A stretch of DNA of 64,000 nucleotides, taken from contig NZ_SNYH01000006.1 in the NCBI RefSeq assembly GCF_004363005.1, positions 186,001 to 250,000 on the forward strand, read 5' to 3'. Numbering within the stretch: the first letter of the stretch is position 1; each line of letters starts with the position of its first letter. The translations under genes and the position numbers were made by a program. This stretch comes from Tenacibaculum caenipelagi (GTDB lineage: Bacteria > Bacteroidota > Bacteroidia > Flavobacteriales > Flavobacteriaceae). A model generated the notes under the pieces. The model saw nothing but the letters and a program-made list of their open reading frames with translations, was not told the DNA's origin and ran no database searches. Positions 43,206-52,742 of this stretch are shown here, in pieces.

Positions 43206-43706
43206 TTAAAAGAAAGAACCACGATGCTCCCAAAATTTAACCATAAATAATACTAAGTATACCATTGCAATAGAAAATTTGATGGTTGCCGATGCTAAAA
43301 AACCTAGAAAAGCACCAAAAGATGCTTTAATAGCTCGGTTGGTGTCTTTACTGTCGTAAATCAATTCACCAACTAAAGCTCCAACAAAGGCACCAATTAA
43401 AATCCCAAATGGGATAGGAGAGAGGAGTCCAACAATTAAACCAATGGTAGTACCATACATCCCATATTTTGATCCTCCGAAGCGTTTGGTTCCCATAGCG
43501 GGAATAAAGTAATCAAGAAAAAAGATAATGATTGCTATTGCTAAGGTAATTCCTAAAAATGTCCAATTTTGAGGCACGGCTTTGGTTAGGTGTAATAACA
43601 ATAAACCTACCCAGCTTGTAATAGGACCTGGTAATACAGGTAAAAAAGAACCAATAATACCTAAACAAGCAAATACAAAACCTAACAAGACCAATAGTAT
43701 ATCCAT
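43206..43706 (-). CDS. DUF456 family membrane protein
   Basis: The 166-aa protein is almost wholly hydrophobic, with about five membrane segments. It has the Gly/Pro-rich features of DUF456: FVFACLGIIGSFLPVLPGPI at the start, a central DYFIPAMGTKRFGGSKYG and a glycine-zipper-like GILIGAFVGALVGELIYD. The function of the family is unknown; the glycine zipper suggests helix packing or membrane insertion. It is divergent from blaI, with the 36-bp palindrome between the two genes. Confidence 0.92.
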   Translation of the reverse strand: MDILLVLLGFVFACLGIIGSFLPVLPGPITSWVGLLLLHLTKAVPQNWTFLGITLAIAIIIFFLDYFIPAMGTKRFGGSKYGMYGTTIGLIVGLLSPIPFGILIGAFVGALVGELIYDSKDTNRAIKASFGAFLGFLASATIKFSIAMVYLVLFMVKFWEHRGSFF

Positions 43707-43757
43707 TAATTTTTTTATTAATAAGACGAAGATAGAATGGCTTTGTTACATATCTAT

Positions 43758-43793
43758 TAACTAAAAAATTAGTTTAAACTAATTTTTTAGTTA
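43758..43793. promoter_or_regulatory. Perfect 36-bp palindrome, probable BlaI-family operator
   Basis: TAACTAAAAAATTAGTTT is followed directly by its exact reverse complement, giving a 36-bp perfect palindrome. It contains nested TTAGTTT/AAACTAA and TAACTAA/TTAGTTA half-sites and covers the spacer up to the -7 box (43792-43799) of the blaI promoter. A repressor bound here would block RNA polymerase. Confidence 0.75.
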
Positions 43794-43799
43794 TATTTG
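43792..43799 (+). promoter_or_regulatory. -7 element of the blaI-blaR1 promoter
   Basis: TATATTTG matches the Bacteroidetes -7 consensus and shares two bases with the palindrome. The ATG of blaI is at 43827, giving a leader of about 25 nt. No canonical -33 element is visible. Confidence 0.65.
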
Positions 43800-43826
43800 T
43801 TTCAGTAATATTTCATAAAAAGCACC

Positions 43827-44195
43827 ATGAGTAAACAGCTAACGAAAGCAGAAGAGCAAATAATGCAGGTATTATGGGAGTTAAAAATAGCTTCGGTAAA
43901 AGAAGTAATAGAACAATTACCAGAAACTAAACCAGCATACAACACAGTTTCAACAATCATTAGAATTTTAGAAACGAAAGAGTTTGTAGGGCATAAACCA
44001 AAGGGAAGAGGATATGAGTACTATCCTTTGATAGAAAAATCTGAATATAGCAATGAAAGTTTACACAAACTAATGAACGGTTATTTTGGGGGGTCATTTA
44101 AAAGTATGGTTTCGTTTTTTATGAAAGAAAATAAAATGGACATTCAAGAATTAGAAAGTATTTTAAAGGAAATAAATAAAAACAAGAAGCCATGA
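43827..44195 (+). CDS. BlaI/MecI/CopY-family transcriptional repressor
   Basis: The 122-aa winged-helix protein has the family N-terminus LTKAEEQIMQVLWELKIASV, the recognition helix region PAYNTVSTIIRILETKEFVG and the wing HKPKGRGYEYYPLI, followed by a dimerisation tail. It is a dimeric repressor inactivated by cleavage in the BlaR1 system. Its stop overlaps the start of the M56 peptidase gene by 4 bp. The adjacent 36-bp palindrome is the probable operator, so autoregulation is likely. Confidence 0.94.
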   Translation: MSKQLTKAEEQIMQVLWELKIASVKEVIEQLPETKPAYNTVSTIIRILETKEFVGHKPKGRGYEYYPLIEKSEYSNESLHKLMNGYFGGSFKSMVSFFMKENKMDIQELESILKEINKNKKP

Positions 44196-45718
44196 TTAAT
44201 TACATCATTCAAGTTATATTATTTCAGGTACTTTTTGTGGCGGTGTACGATTTCTTTTTAAGCAAAGAAACTTTTTTCAACAAAAATAGATGGTACTTGT
44301 TAAGTACAGCATTGCTATCGTTTGTGTTGCCTTTGTTTAAAATTTCGACGGTTAAAAAAGCTGTTCCTCAAGAATATTACACTTTGCTGCCAGAGGTAAT
44401 GTTATCACCTCAAAAAGTCATTGAAGAAACAATTTGGTATCAATCCATTAATTATTTAGATGTATTGTTTTGGGGTGGATGTACCTTGTTTTTAATAGTG
44501 TTTTTAATAAAATTAGAGCGCATTGTTCGACTAGTTTTACAATACGGAACTATTCTAAAGGGAAATTATAAACTTGTATTACTTCCTAAAGAAACTAAAG
44601 CATTTTCATTTTTCAATTACATCTTTTTAGGAAAAGAAATTCCATCGTCAAAGCAAGAAAAAATCATTCAGCACGAATTAGTGCATAGTGAACAAAAACA
44701 TACGTTAGACTTACTGTTTTTTGAGTTTTTAAAAATAGTAATGTGGTTTAATCCGATGGTGTATGTGTATCAGAATCGTATATCGTTAGTTCATGAATAT
44801 ATTTCAGATGCTATAGCTAGCAAATCTGACAAGAAAGAAAATTATATCAACCATTTACTCGCTGATATTTTTCAGGTCGAGCATATTTCATTCATTAATC
44901 AATTTTATAAACATTCATTAATCAAAAAACGAATTATTATGATGACGAAAACACAATCAAAAAAAGTAAAACAATTAAAGTATTTGCTGTTAATTCCGCT
45001 ATTAGGAAGTATGATTTTATATACAGCTTGTTCTAGTGAAGAAGTAAAAATAGATAAGGTTGAAAAACAGCCTGTAACAGTATATAAAAGTGAGGATGGT
45101 AAAATTGTAAAAAAGCCTTCTACTGGCTACCAAAGTAAATACCTTGATTTGTATTTAGGTGATGAGCTTCCCAATACCAAAGAATACTCTATATATGAAT
45201 TAACAGAAGAAGAAAAAGGAGAGTATTTAGCTTTATTAAATGGATTTAATAAAGAAGGAAAGCCTCAATTAAACATTAGAGTTTTTAAAGCAGAGAATGG
45301 TAGAAAAATGGTTGCTTTTGACTATCTGGGAAAAAATGAAAATCAAGGAAAAACTAATTACCAAGACTCAGAAGAAGTTCCTTTTGCTATGATGGATAAA
45401 GTACCAACCTTCCCAGGATGTGCTGAAGGAGATAAATATTGTTTTCACAAAAGTATGAGTAGATTTGTTCAAGAAAACTTTGATATGTCGATAACTAAAA
45501 ACCTTGGATTATCAGAAGGGAAAAAACGAATTTATGTTCAATTTAAAATAAGTAAACAAGGTAAAGTAATTGATGTAAAGGCAAGAGCACCACATCCAAC
45601 ATTAAAACAACATGCAGAAGAAATAATGCAAAAGTTACCACAAATGCAACCAGGAGAAAAAGATGGAAAAATTGTAAGTACAGGATACGTAATACCAATT
45701 ACTCTTAACGTAGACTAA
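44192..45718 (+). CDS. BlaR1-like M56 family metallopeptidase with TonB-C-like tail
   Basis: Membrane signal-transducing peptidase of 508 aa. Membrane segments lie near residues 1-20, 35-50 and 90-107. The cytoplasmic M56 domain has the zinc motif HELVH at 161-165 and a downstream HEYISDA at 201-207. A further hydrophobic segment is at about 265-282 (YLLLIPLLGSMILYTACSS). The outer part has no penicillin-binding motifs; instead it ends with a TonB C-terminal-like domain (ISKQGKVIDVKARAPHPTLK). It probably senses an envelope signal other than a beta-lactam and then destroys the BlaI-type repressor. Confidence 0.93.
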   Translation: MINYIIQVILFQVLFVAVYDFFLSKETFFNKNRWYLLSTALLSFVLPLFKISTVKKAVPQEYYTLLPEVMLSPQKVIEETIWYQSINYLDVLFWGGCTLFLIVFLIKLERIVRLVLQYGTILKGNYKLVLLPKETKAFSFFNYIFLGKEIPSSKQEKIIQHELVHSEQKHTLDLLFFEFLKIVMWFNPMVYVYQNRISLVHEYISDAIASKSDKKENYINHLLADIFQVEHISFINQFYKHSLIKKRIIMMTKTQSKKVKQLKYLLLIPLLGSMILYTACSSEEVKIDKVEKQPVTVYKSEDGKIVKKPSTGYQSKYLDLYLGDELPNTKEYSIYELTEEEKGEYLALLNGFNKEGKPQLNIRVFKAENGRKMVAFDYLGKNENQGKTNYQDSEEVPFAMMDKVPTFPGCAEGDKYCFHKSMSRFVQENFDMSITKNLGLSEGKKRIYVQFKISKQGKVIDVKARAPHPTLKQHAEEIMQKLPQMQPGEKDGKIVSTGYVIPITLNVD

Positions 45719-45731
45719 CATTTAAACTATA

Positions 45732-46985
45732 ATGAAAAAGAAATTTTTAAGTATTGCTTTAGTATTAGAATTTTTAAAAGTTGGGGCGCAAGTCTCGACT
45801 TTTAAAACTATTGATAGCATGGTAACTATAGGTCGTTATCAAACAGCATTGTCAGTCTTACAAGAATTACCAGCTACTTTTGAATCTACAACAAAAATGG
45901 CAGCCATTTATGCTTCAATAGATAATCACAAACTTGCATCAAAATACTATGAAAAAGCATTGCAATTGCAAGATGATTATTCGGTAAAAGTAAAGTTGGG
46001 AAAATCCTATCAAAAAGAAAAAAAACGAAAAAAGGCTATCAAAATTTATGAAGAAATTGCTCTAAAAGATATAGATAACCTACTAATACAATATCAATTA
46101 GGGAAATTGTATTTACAAACTCTTCAACCCACAAAAGCTGAAAAAGTTTTTAAAGGACTGATTCAAAAAGATAAAAATAATGCAAATTATCATTATCAAT
46201 TAGGGATAACTTATGCAATGCTAAAAAAGAGAAATCTGAAGATTGATAGCTTTTTAGAAGCGTATGAGAACGATGATGAACATTTACCATCGATCCATCA
46301 ACTGGCATTAGCGTATACTGTTTTACGCGATAAAGATTCAGCAAACATTTTTATCAATAGAGGGTTGATTGTAAACCCTAATCATGTTGATTTAAATAAG
46401 CTTCAAATTAATAATTTGTACAGAAAAGAAAAATACTCAGAAGCAATTCAATTATTACAAAAAATAGATTCGATTGAACCTAACGAACATTATACTCAAA
46501 AAATGTAGGGTCGTAGTTTTTTTAATTTAAAAGAGTACAAAACTGCTAGAGAGTATTTTAAAAAAGCACTAAAAATAGATCAATCCGATTTTAAAACATA
46601 TACCTATTTAGGCGATATGGATTTTGCTTTAAAGGATTATAAAAAAGCACGATTTAATTACTCGATGGCAACCTTTATAGGGAAAGAAAAAAGAGATATC
46701 GAATTTTATCAATTGGCTAGAGTTTATAAAGAGTTAGGAAAGTTTAAAGAAGAGCTAAAGTTTTATAAAAAAGCGTATGAAGAGAATGGGAAAAATTACA
46801 AAGCTTTATACCAGTTAGCGACAACTTCAGAGAACTTTTATGAAGACAAAAAAATAGCTTACAAGTATTATCAAAATTACATCGATCGTTTTGAAAACAA
46901 AGATTCTTTGCTAACAGCTTATGCGAAAGTTAGATTACAAGAAATTAAGAAGTATTATTTCTTACACGGTAAGATTTTAGAATAG
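45732..46985 (+). pseudogene. TPR-repeat protein gene interrupted by an in-frame amber codon
   Basis: An exported tetratricopeptide protein (signal-like MKKKFLSIALVLEFLKVGAQ) is read from 45732 to a TAG at 46506-46508. The same frame then continues without another stop to 46985, and the residues just after the TAG (GRSFFNLKEYKTAREYFKKA) complete a normal TPR unit whose expected residue at the stop is Leu. A TTG- or TTA-to-TAG change explains this best. Pieces: 258 aa before the stop, and 159 codons after it (a start exists at 46617 giving 122 aa). It follows the BlaR1 gene by 13 bp, and truncated or re-initiated products remain possible. Confidence 0.85.
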
Positions 46986-47022
46986 GAACAAAAATTCGTA
47001 TATTCATCTTAAAATCAGTAAG

Positions 47023-47493
47023 ATGAATATACGCTATGTACTCCTTTTAATTTTGGTCTTGCTATGCACTTCGTGTGATTTTTTTTCGTTTACAAATAAA
47101 AATAAAGAGCAGGCTGTTGACACTATTATTGATTTTACGAAAGTAGATGTGTCTCCTGCTTTTAATAAGTGTAAAAACCTGTTAAATGAAGCTAAAACGA
47201 ATTGTTTTAGAAAAGAGATTCATGAAAGAATAGCTGATAAATTACAGCGTTATAATTTTATAACCCACGTGGCTGTAGATGAAGAGATTTTAATAAATGT
47301 TGTGATAAATCCTGAAGGGAATTTTCAATTAAAAAACATACAGACGTCTTCTATCATTAAAGAACAACTTCCAGATTTAGAAAAGACCATTCAAGCTATT
47401 ATTAATGAATTACCAAAGGTATCACCCGCTATAAAAAGAGGTGTAATCGTAACAACGCAGTATCAGTTACCTATTAAAATTCAAACAAATTAA
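47023..47493 (+). CDS. Small lipoprotein with TonB-C-like domain
   Basis: The 156-aa protein has a lipoprotein signal (residues 1-18, VLLCTSC). Its mature part resembles the C-terminal domain of the BlaR1-like protein upstream: Cys-containing FNKCKNLLNEAKTNCFRKEI, then ISVNVVINPEGN-like strands (actual ILINVVINPEGNFQLKNI) and ELPKVSPAIKRGVIVTTQY. Such TonB-C-like domains follow M56 peptidases in many Bacteroidetes. It probably belongs to the same envelope signalling module, which runs from blaI to this gene. Confidence 0.75.
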   Translation: MNIRYVLLLILVLLCTSCDFFSFTNKNKEQAVDTIIDFTKVDVSPAFNKCKNLLNEAKTNCFRKEIHERIADKLQRYNFITHVAVDEEILINVVINPEGNFQLKNIQTSSIIKEQLPDLEKTIQAIINELPKVSPAIKRGVIVTTQYQLPIKIQTN

Positions 47494-47495
47494 GG

Positions 47496-49004
47496 TTAAA
47501 GTTTTAAAAGCTCGTCAATAAAACTACGTTCGTTAGACAAACGAGGTACTTTGTGTTGACCGCCTAGTTTACCTTTTGCCTTCATCCAATCATAAAATAA
47601 ACCTTTTCGTGCTTGATGTACTTTAGGCATTGCCAATGTCATATTATTGTAGCGTTTTGCTTCATAGTCGGAGTTACAATTTTTCAGGGAATTGTCTAAC
47701 ATTTCAGTAAAAAAAGCAAGGTTTTTAGGAGGTTTTTCAAACTCGATAATCCATTCATGAGCACCATTTTCTTTGTCATTCATAAAAATAGGGCCTACAG
47801 TATATTCTTTAACCTCACTATTAGTTTTATTGCTGGCAGCTTTCAAAGCTTCTTCAGCATTTTCAATAATAAGTTCTTCTCCAAAAACGTTAATATAATG
47901 TTTGGTGCGCCCCGTAATTTTTATTCGATAAGGTTTGGTTGAGGTAAACTTAACGGTGTCGCCAATTAAATAACGCCATAACCCACCATTAGAAGTAATT
48001 ACGACAGCATAGTTTACACCTTTTTTAACTTCGGAAAGCGGAATAGCTTTTGAGCTTTCTCCATCGTATTGATCCATAGGAATGAACTCGTAAAAAATTC
48101 CGTAGTCTAACATCAATAGCATTTCATCAGAGTTGTTGCGATCTTGAATAGCAAAAAAACCTTCAGAAGCATTGTAGGTTTCATAGTATTTAAAATCGTC
48201 TTTCGGAATCAATTTTTTATACTGCTCACGATAAGGATTGAAGTTGATACCTCCGTGAAAGTAAACTTCTAAATTGGGCCATACTTCTAAGATATTATCC
48301 TTACCTGTTTTTTCTAAGACTTTGTTAAGCAAAACTAGCATCCATGAAGGAACACCTACTAAACTAGTGATATTTTCGTGAATGGTTTCATTAATAATAG
48401 CCTCCATTTTGGTTTCCCATTCACTCATTAAGGCAGTTTCTTGTCTTGGAGCAGAACTGAAATCTGCCCAAAAAGGCATGTTTTCAATAATGATAGCCGA
48501 CAAATCACCAAAATACGAGTTATTGTCTTCGTACACAGCAGAGCTTCCTCCTAAACGTAATCCTTTTCCCGTAAATAGTTTAGCGTTTTCGTTATTGTTA
48601 ATGTATAAACATAACATATCCTTTCCTGCTTTCATATGACAACCTTCAATGGCTTCATCACTTACAGGAATAAACTTACTTTTTGCATTGGTAGTTCCAC
48701 TTGATTTTGCAAACCATCGAATAGGAGTAGGCCAAAACAAGTTTTGCTCTCCTTTTCTACAACGTTCAATAAGAGGTTCTATACTTTCATACCGTTGAAT
48801 AGGAACCCTGCTAACAAAATCTTCATAACTTTTAATTGAAGCAAAGTTTTGTTGTTTACCAAACTCAGTATTCTTAGCAGCATTTATGAGCTTTAATAGT
48901 AATTCATTTTGAACATCTATAGGATATTTTAAAAATAATTCTACTTGATGTTTGCGCTTTTTTAAAAACCAAGAAATGATTGAATTTATAAATGGAAACG
49001 TCAT
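47496..49004 (-). CDS. GH3 auxin-responsive promoter family protein
   Basis: The 502-aa protein is a member of the GH3 branch of the acyl-adenylate superfamily. It contains RWFAKSSGTTNAKSKFIPVS (the ATP-binding SSGTT motif), NASEGFFAIQD, and the YRIKITGRTKHYINVFGEEL C-terminal hinge. Plant relatives join amino acids to acyl acids; the substrate of the Bacteroidetes proteins is unknown to me. It is divergent from the DUF2797 gene and ends 2 bp from the TonB-C-like lipoprotein gene without a visible terminator. Confidence 0.93.
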   Translation of the reverse strand: MTFPFINSIISWFLKKRKHQVELFLKYPIDVQNELLLKLINAAKNTEFGKQQNFASIKSYEDFVSRVPIQRYESIEPLIERCRKGEQNLFWPTPIRWFAKSSGTTNAKSKFIPVSDEAIEGCHMKAGKDMLCLYINNNENAKLFTGKGLRLGGSSAVYEDNNSYFGDLSAIIIENMPFWADFSSAPRQETALMSEWETKMEAIINETIHENITSLVGVPSWMLVLLNKVLEKTGKDNILEVWPNLEVYFHGGINFNPYREQYKKLIPKDDFKYYETYNASEGFFAIQDRNNSDEMLLMLDYGIFYEFIPMDQYDGESSKAIPLSEVKKGVNYAVVITSNGGLWRYLIGDTVKFTSTKPYRIKITGRTKHYINVFGEELIIENAEEALKAASNKTNSEVKEYTVGPIFMNDKENGAHEWIIEFEKPPKNLAFFTEMLDNSLKNCNSDYEAKRYNNMTLAMPKVHQARKGLFYDWMKAKGKLGGQHKVPRLSNERSFIDELLKL

Positions 49005-49070
49005 AGATTAACTCTTAATTCAATTTTTTTACTGTAAGTTTGTGAAGCTAAAAGTAATAAAATTTAAGAC

Positions 49071-49865
49071 ATGCAGTACCAAGGAGTTTTAAAAAAAATG
49101 CCGACAGAGAATCAAAACACAGTTCAATATTATTTAGATATGTCATCTGATTTTTTGAATATGAATCAGTTGTTGAATAGAGAAATGTCTTTGAGTTTTG
49201 TTACATACGAATGTTTAAACTGTCATTTAGAAAAGAAAATTTACCGCCAAGGTTTTTGCAAAAGCTGTTTTTTTGAAACTCCAACGGCAGGTGATTGGAT
49301 TATGCGTCCTGAATTAAGTAAAGCACACTTAGGGGAAGAAGATAGGGATTTAGAGTATGAAAAAAAGGTACAATTACAGCCACATATTGTGTACTTGGCT
49401 AATTCGAGTAATGTAAAAGTAGGTGTAACCAGAAAGCAGCAAGTGCCTACTCGTTGGATAGACCAAGGAGCACATGAAGCTATTGAAATAGTTGAAGTGC
49501 CTAATCGTTATTTAGCAGGAATTACTGAAGTTGCTTTAAAAGAACATGTGGCAGATAAGACCAATTGGAGAACGATGTTGAAAAATGAAGTGAAAGATGA
49601 AAATCTGGTTGAATGGAGAGAACGATTACAAGAGTTTATTCCTGATGAGGCAAAAGAATATTATTTAGCTAGTAATACAGAAACAAATATTCAATTTCCT
49701 GTAGAGAAATACCCGAAGAAACCTAAAAGTTTAAATTTAGAGAAAGAAGAAAGTTATACAGGGAAACTAGTAGGGATTAAAGGACAATATTTGATTTTTG
49801 AAGACGAAACAGTGTTTAACGTTCGTGCAAATGAAGGTTTAGTAGTGAGGATAGAATTACATTAA
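49071..49865 (+). CDS. DUF2797 domain protein
   Basis: The 264-aa soluble protein has a four-cysteine zinc-ribbon-like element, YECLNCHLEKKIYRQGFCKS followed by C (about residues 44-64), then HIVYLANSSNVKVGVTRKQQ and PTRWIDQGA, which look like a GIY-YIG-type core (the GVTR...RW pattern). This layout is DUF2797. The function is not established. The gene is single, with a bidirectional terminator after it. Confidence 0.9.
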   Translation: MQYQGVLKKMPTENQNTVQYYLDMSSDFLNMNQLLNREMSLSFVTYECLNCHLEKKIYRQGFCKSCFFETPTAGDWIMRPELSKAHLGEEDRDLEYEKKVQLQPHIVYLANSSNVKVGVTRKQQVPTRWIDQGAHEAIEIVEVPNRYLAGITEVALKEHVADKTNWRTMLKNEVKDENLVEWRERLQEFIPDEAKEYYLASNTETNIQFPVEKYPKKPKSLNLEKEESYTGKLVGIKGQYLIFEDETVFNVRANEGLVVRIELH

Positions 49866-49875
49866 AATAGTACAT

Positions 49876-49903
49876 AAAAAAAGCAGCGATTAGCTGCTTT
49901 TTT
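49876..49903. terminator. Bidirectional terminator
   Basis: AAAAAAAGCAGC / GCTGCTTTTTT with a 5-nt loop lies between convergent genes; T tracts on both strands. Confidence 0.9.
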
Positions 49904-49905
49904 AT

Positions 49906-52035
49906 TTAATGCTTTACAATAGCGTTGTAATTTTCATTCATTTTTAATTCACTTAGCACATTTAAGGCTTCATTCATATAAATATCTTTTTGTAAGTTTT
50001 TATGCCATACAGTACGTTTATCTTTTAATACGGTGTCTTTTTTAAATAAATCTAACTCATATTTAGGAGAGTTAAAGGTTAGGTGAGAGTCAAATTTAAA
50101 AATGTCTTTAAATTTTTCAGCTTCTTTGTTTTTAGCTTCGCTTTCTTTTTTAAAGGTTTCATAATTTAAAGAATACACCCTTTCATCTTGGTTTTTCTTT
50201 AACCACTTAGCGTAATCATTTATCTTATTAAACTTCTCATCACTGGTTACACGTTGCTTACTATTGTATACGACATCTGTAAAGTTTCGGTAAGAGTTTG
50301 TAGTTGTGTATTTAGCTTGTTGTACCTTATCCCAAGGTAAAGCGCCATCTAAATCACGTTCTCCAAAATCCATATAACTATATCTACTCGGTAATGAAAT
50401 ATCTGAATATACTCCTTCAATTTGAGTAGAACCACCATTAATTCTATAAAACTTTTGAATGGTCATTTTTAAGGCTCCTAAATCATCAGGATATTGCTCA
50501 TAAAAACGGTTGATAGGCAATACATTTTGCACAGTTCCTTTACCATAAGTTTGTTTACCACCGATAATGATTCCTCGTTTGTAATCTTGCATTGCAGCGG
50601 CAAAAATTTCAGAAGCCGAAGCAGAAAATTCATTTACCATTACTACTAATGGTCCACCCCATTGTATTTTAGGATCCGTATCATTTTTTACCAAAGGTTC
50701 TTCACCACGATATTTTACTTGTACTATAGGACCTTTTTTAATAAACAAACCACCAATTTCTATAGCTGTTTTTAAAGATCCTCCACCGTTATCACGTAAA
50801 TCTACAATTAAGCCTTTTACATTTTCACTTTTCAGACGCTCAATTTCTCTTTCCATGTCTTTAGCGGCATCTCTTCGGCTTAAGTCGTTAAAATCGATAT
50901 AAAATCTAGGTAGGTTAATAATACCGTATTTTTTACCGTCCTTTTCAACAATACTCGATTTTACGAACGTTTCTTCCAGTTCTACCACATCTCTAATAAT
51001 TGGAATTACTTTAATAGAACCGTCAATTTTTTTCTTTACTGTTAAACGAACTTCTGTTCCTTTTTTTCCTTTGATAAATTTAATAGCATCATCTAAACGC
51101 ATTCCAACAATATCTAATGGTTCTCCATCTCCTTGAGCAACTTTTAAGATAATATCGTCCGCTTCTAATTCACCTTGTTTCCATGCAGGCCCACCTGAGA
51201 TTAACTCAACAATATGCGTATAAATTCCTTTTTTCTGTAAACGAGCACCTATTCCTTCTAACTTTCCAGACATTTCTTGATCGAAACGGGTTTTAATACG
51301 AGGAGACATGTACGTTGTGTGAGGATCAAAACCACTTACAATACTGTTTAAAAAAGTAGAATACCAATCAGAATTTTCAAGTTCTCCAATACGCATGTAT
51401 AAATCATCCATATTTTTCAACACTTTCTTTCTTGCTTCGCTCTCTAATTCTTTAAAGGTTTTCTTTTTAAATGTTTTGTCTTTTTTAGCTTTTTCATTTT
51501 GTTGTGCCTCAGCATCTTCAATATTACTTAAAACAGATAATTTTAATTGTTTTCTCCAGTGATCAATTAACTCTGTTTCGTTTTTGGCAAAAGGAACTTT
51601 TTCGTAATCAATATCAATTACTTCATCTTTTTTGAAATTGAAAGGTTGCTCTAATAAAGTACGATAGTTTTTTTTGGCAATTGTTAGTTTCTCTAAAAAG
51701 CGATTGTATACCAGTTTGTAAAAATCGATATTAGATTCTTTTAATTGATTATCAATTTGATATTTATACTGAGAAAACTCTTTTAAATCTTCTTGTGTAA
51801 AATAACGTTTACTTGGGTCTAGCCCATCAATAAAGGTGTTATATACATGTTCAGAAAAATCGTCGTTCAAATCTTTTTGAACATAATGATATCGACTTAA
51901 AATGTTTTTTAAAACATAAACAATTATACGATCCTTGTCTGGGTCATTATCATTATTCGAAAATGTATTCGAACTCACTGAGTTTGAAAATAAAAGCGTA
52001 ATTGCTAAAAATGGTATAATAAACTTCGTCTTCAT
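49906..52035 (-). CDS. Carboxy-terminal processing protease (Tsp/Prc type, S41)
   Basis: Periplasmic serine protease of 709 aa that trims or degrades envelope proteins from their C-termini. It has a signal peptide (residues 1-22), the N-terminal Tsp domain (GLDPSKRYFTQEDLKEF), a PDZ domain (SGKLEGIGARLQKKGIYTHI; GGPAWKQGELEADDIIL), the S41 core with GLIVDLRDNGGGSL and NEFSASASEIFAAAMQDYKR, and the catalytic Lys in GKQTYGKGTVQ. The C-terminal DUF3340-like helical region is present. Length and motifs agree with bacteroidete Prc. Confidence 0.95.
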   Translation of the reverse strand: MKTKFIIPFLAITLLFSNSVSSNTFSNNDNDPDKDRIIVYVLKNILSRYHYVQKDLNDDFSEHVYNTFIDGLDPSKRYFTQEDLKEFSQYKYQIDNQLKESNIDFYKLVYNRFLEKLTIAKKNYRTLLEQPFNFKKDEVIDIDYEKVPFAKNETELIDHWRKQLKLSVLSNIEDAEAQQNEKAKKDKTFKKKTFKELESEARKKVLKNMDDLYMRIGELENSDWYSTFLNSIVSGFDPHTTYMSPRIKTRFDQEMSGKLEGIGARLQKKGIYTHIVELISGGPAWKQGELEADDIILKVAQGDGEPLDIVGMRLDDAIKFIKGKKGTEVRLTVKKKIDGSIKVIPIIRDVVELEETFVKSSIVEKDGKKYGIINLPRFYIDFNDLSRRDAAKDMEREIERLKSENVKGLIVDLRDNGGGSLKTAIEIGGLFIKKGPIVQVKYRGEEPLVKNDTDPKIQWGGPLVVMVNEFSASASEIFAAAMQDYKRGIIIGGKQTYGKGTVQNVLPINRFYEQYPDDLGALKMTIQKFYRINGGSTQIEGVYSDISLPSRYSYMDFGERDLDGALPWDKVQQAKYTTTNSYRNFTDVVYNSKQRVTSDEKFNKINDYAKWLKKNQDERVYSLNYETFKKESEAKNKEAEKFKDIFKFDSHLTFNSPKYELDLFKKDTVLKDKRTVWHKNLQKDIYMNEALNVLSELKMNENYNAIVKH

Positions 52036-52111
52036 AAAACCTTCTATCTTTTTAATTTGTGTTGTGTAGTTGTTATGCTAAGCTACTAAAATAATGCCAA
52101 TTTTTTTAGCT

Positions 52112-52627
52112 TTAGTGCTTTTTATAAACGCCTCTAAAAATTTCTTTTATTTTTTTGCGATTTTCATCTAAGTAACTCCATACCTGTGTTACTGAACCAT
52201 CATTGTTTTTTGTCCAAGTAATTTGATTGTAATAGTTACCTTTATTATTCTTTACAAGATTACTACTTAAGGTCATAGTATTTTCTTTATATGTTCCTTT
52301 TAAGACTAAAGAAAATCCACTATTGTCAATCCAAAGTTGGTTCCAGGTATTATCAGTTTTATTATAATAATTATAGCTGGTTCCTTTACTTTTTGATGTT
52401 GTTGAAGTCCAGTTTTCTTGAATAGCACAGGCATTTGGTACTTCCACAATATTGTTATGACCTATTAATTTTCCTTGTGTATTGTACACATCCCAGTTTC
52501 CAACCCAAAAATTAAATTGAGAGTAGGCAGGATTATTACATGGTATTGAAGGCTTGTTTTGCGCAGAAATTATAGAAAAAAAAGAAGAAATAATAAAAAC
52601 GGTTATATAGACAATAATACGTATCAT
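52112..52627 (-). CDS. Secreted protein with lipocalin-like (DUF1579-type) fold
   Basis: The 171-aa protein has a signal peptide (about residues 1-22, FSIISAQ). The mature part has a beta-strand-rich pattern with the motif YSQFNFWVGNWDVYNTQGKL, then GHNNIVEVPNACAIQENWTS and a GKL-IG turn. This is the 'FWxGxWdv' start typical of secreted lipocalin-like or DUF1579-type proteins. No enzymatic motif was found. It stands alone upstream of the protease gene, on the same strand. Confidence 0.75.
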   Translation of the reverse strand: MIRIIVYITVFIISSFFSIISAQNKPSIPCNNPAYSQFNFWVGNWDVYNTQGKLIGHNNIVEVPNACAIQENWTSTTSKSKGTSYNYYNKTDNTWNQLWIDNSGFSLVLKGTYKENTMTLSSNLVKNNKGNYYNQITWTKNNDGSVTQVWSYLDENRKKIKEIFRGVYKKH

Positions 52628-52742
52628 GCTGTTGGAGTTTGATTACCACAAGTTTACTTATAAAATAAACCAATCTGTCTTTATAAAATGTTAAAATAAT
52701 AATCCTTTTTTTGTGTTACATTTGTTGTAAAACTTACACACT

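Noticed and set aside
46617..46985. Separate 122-aa TPR gene
   Set aside because: It is in the same frame as the upstream TPR gene and continues its repeats after a single TAG; better read as the 3' part of a broken gene.
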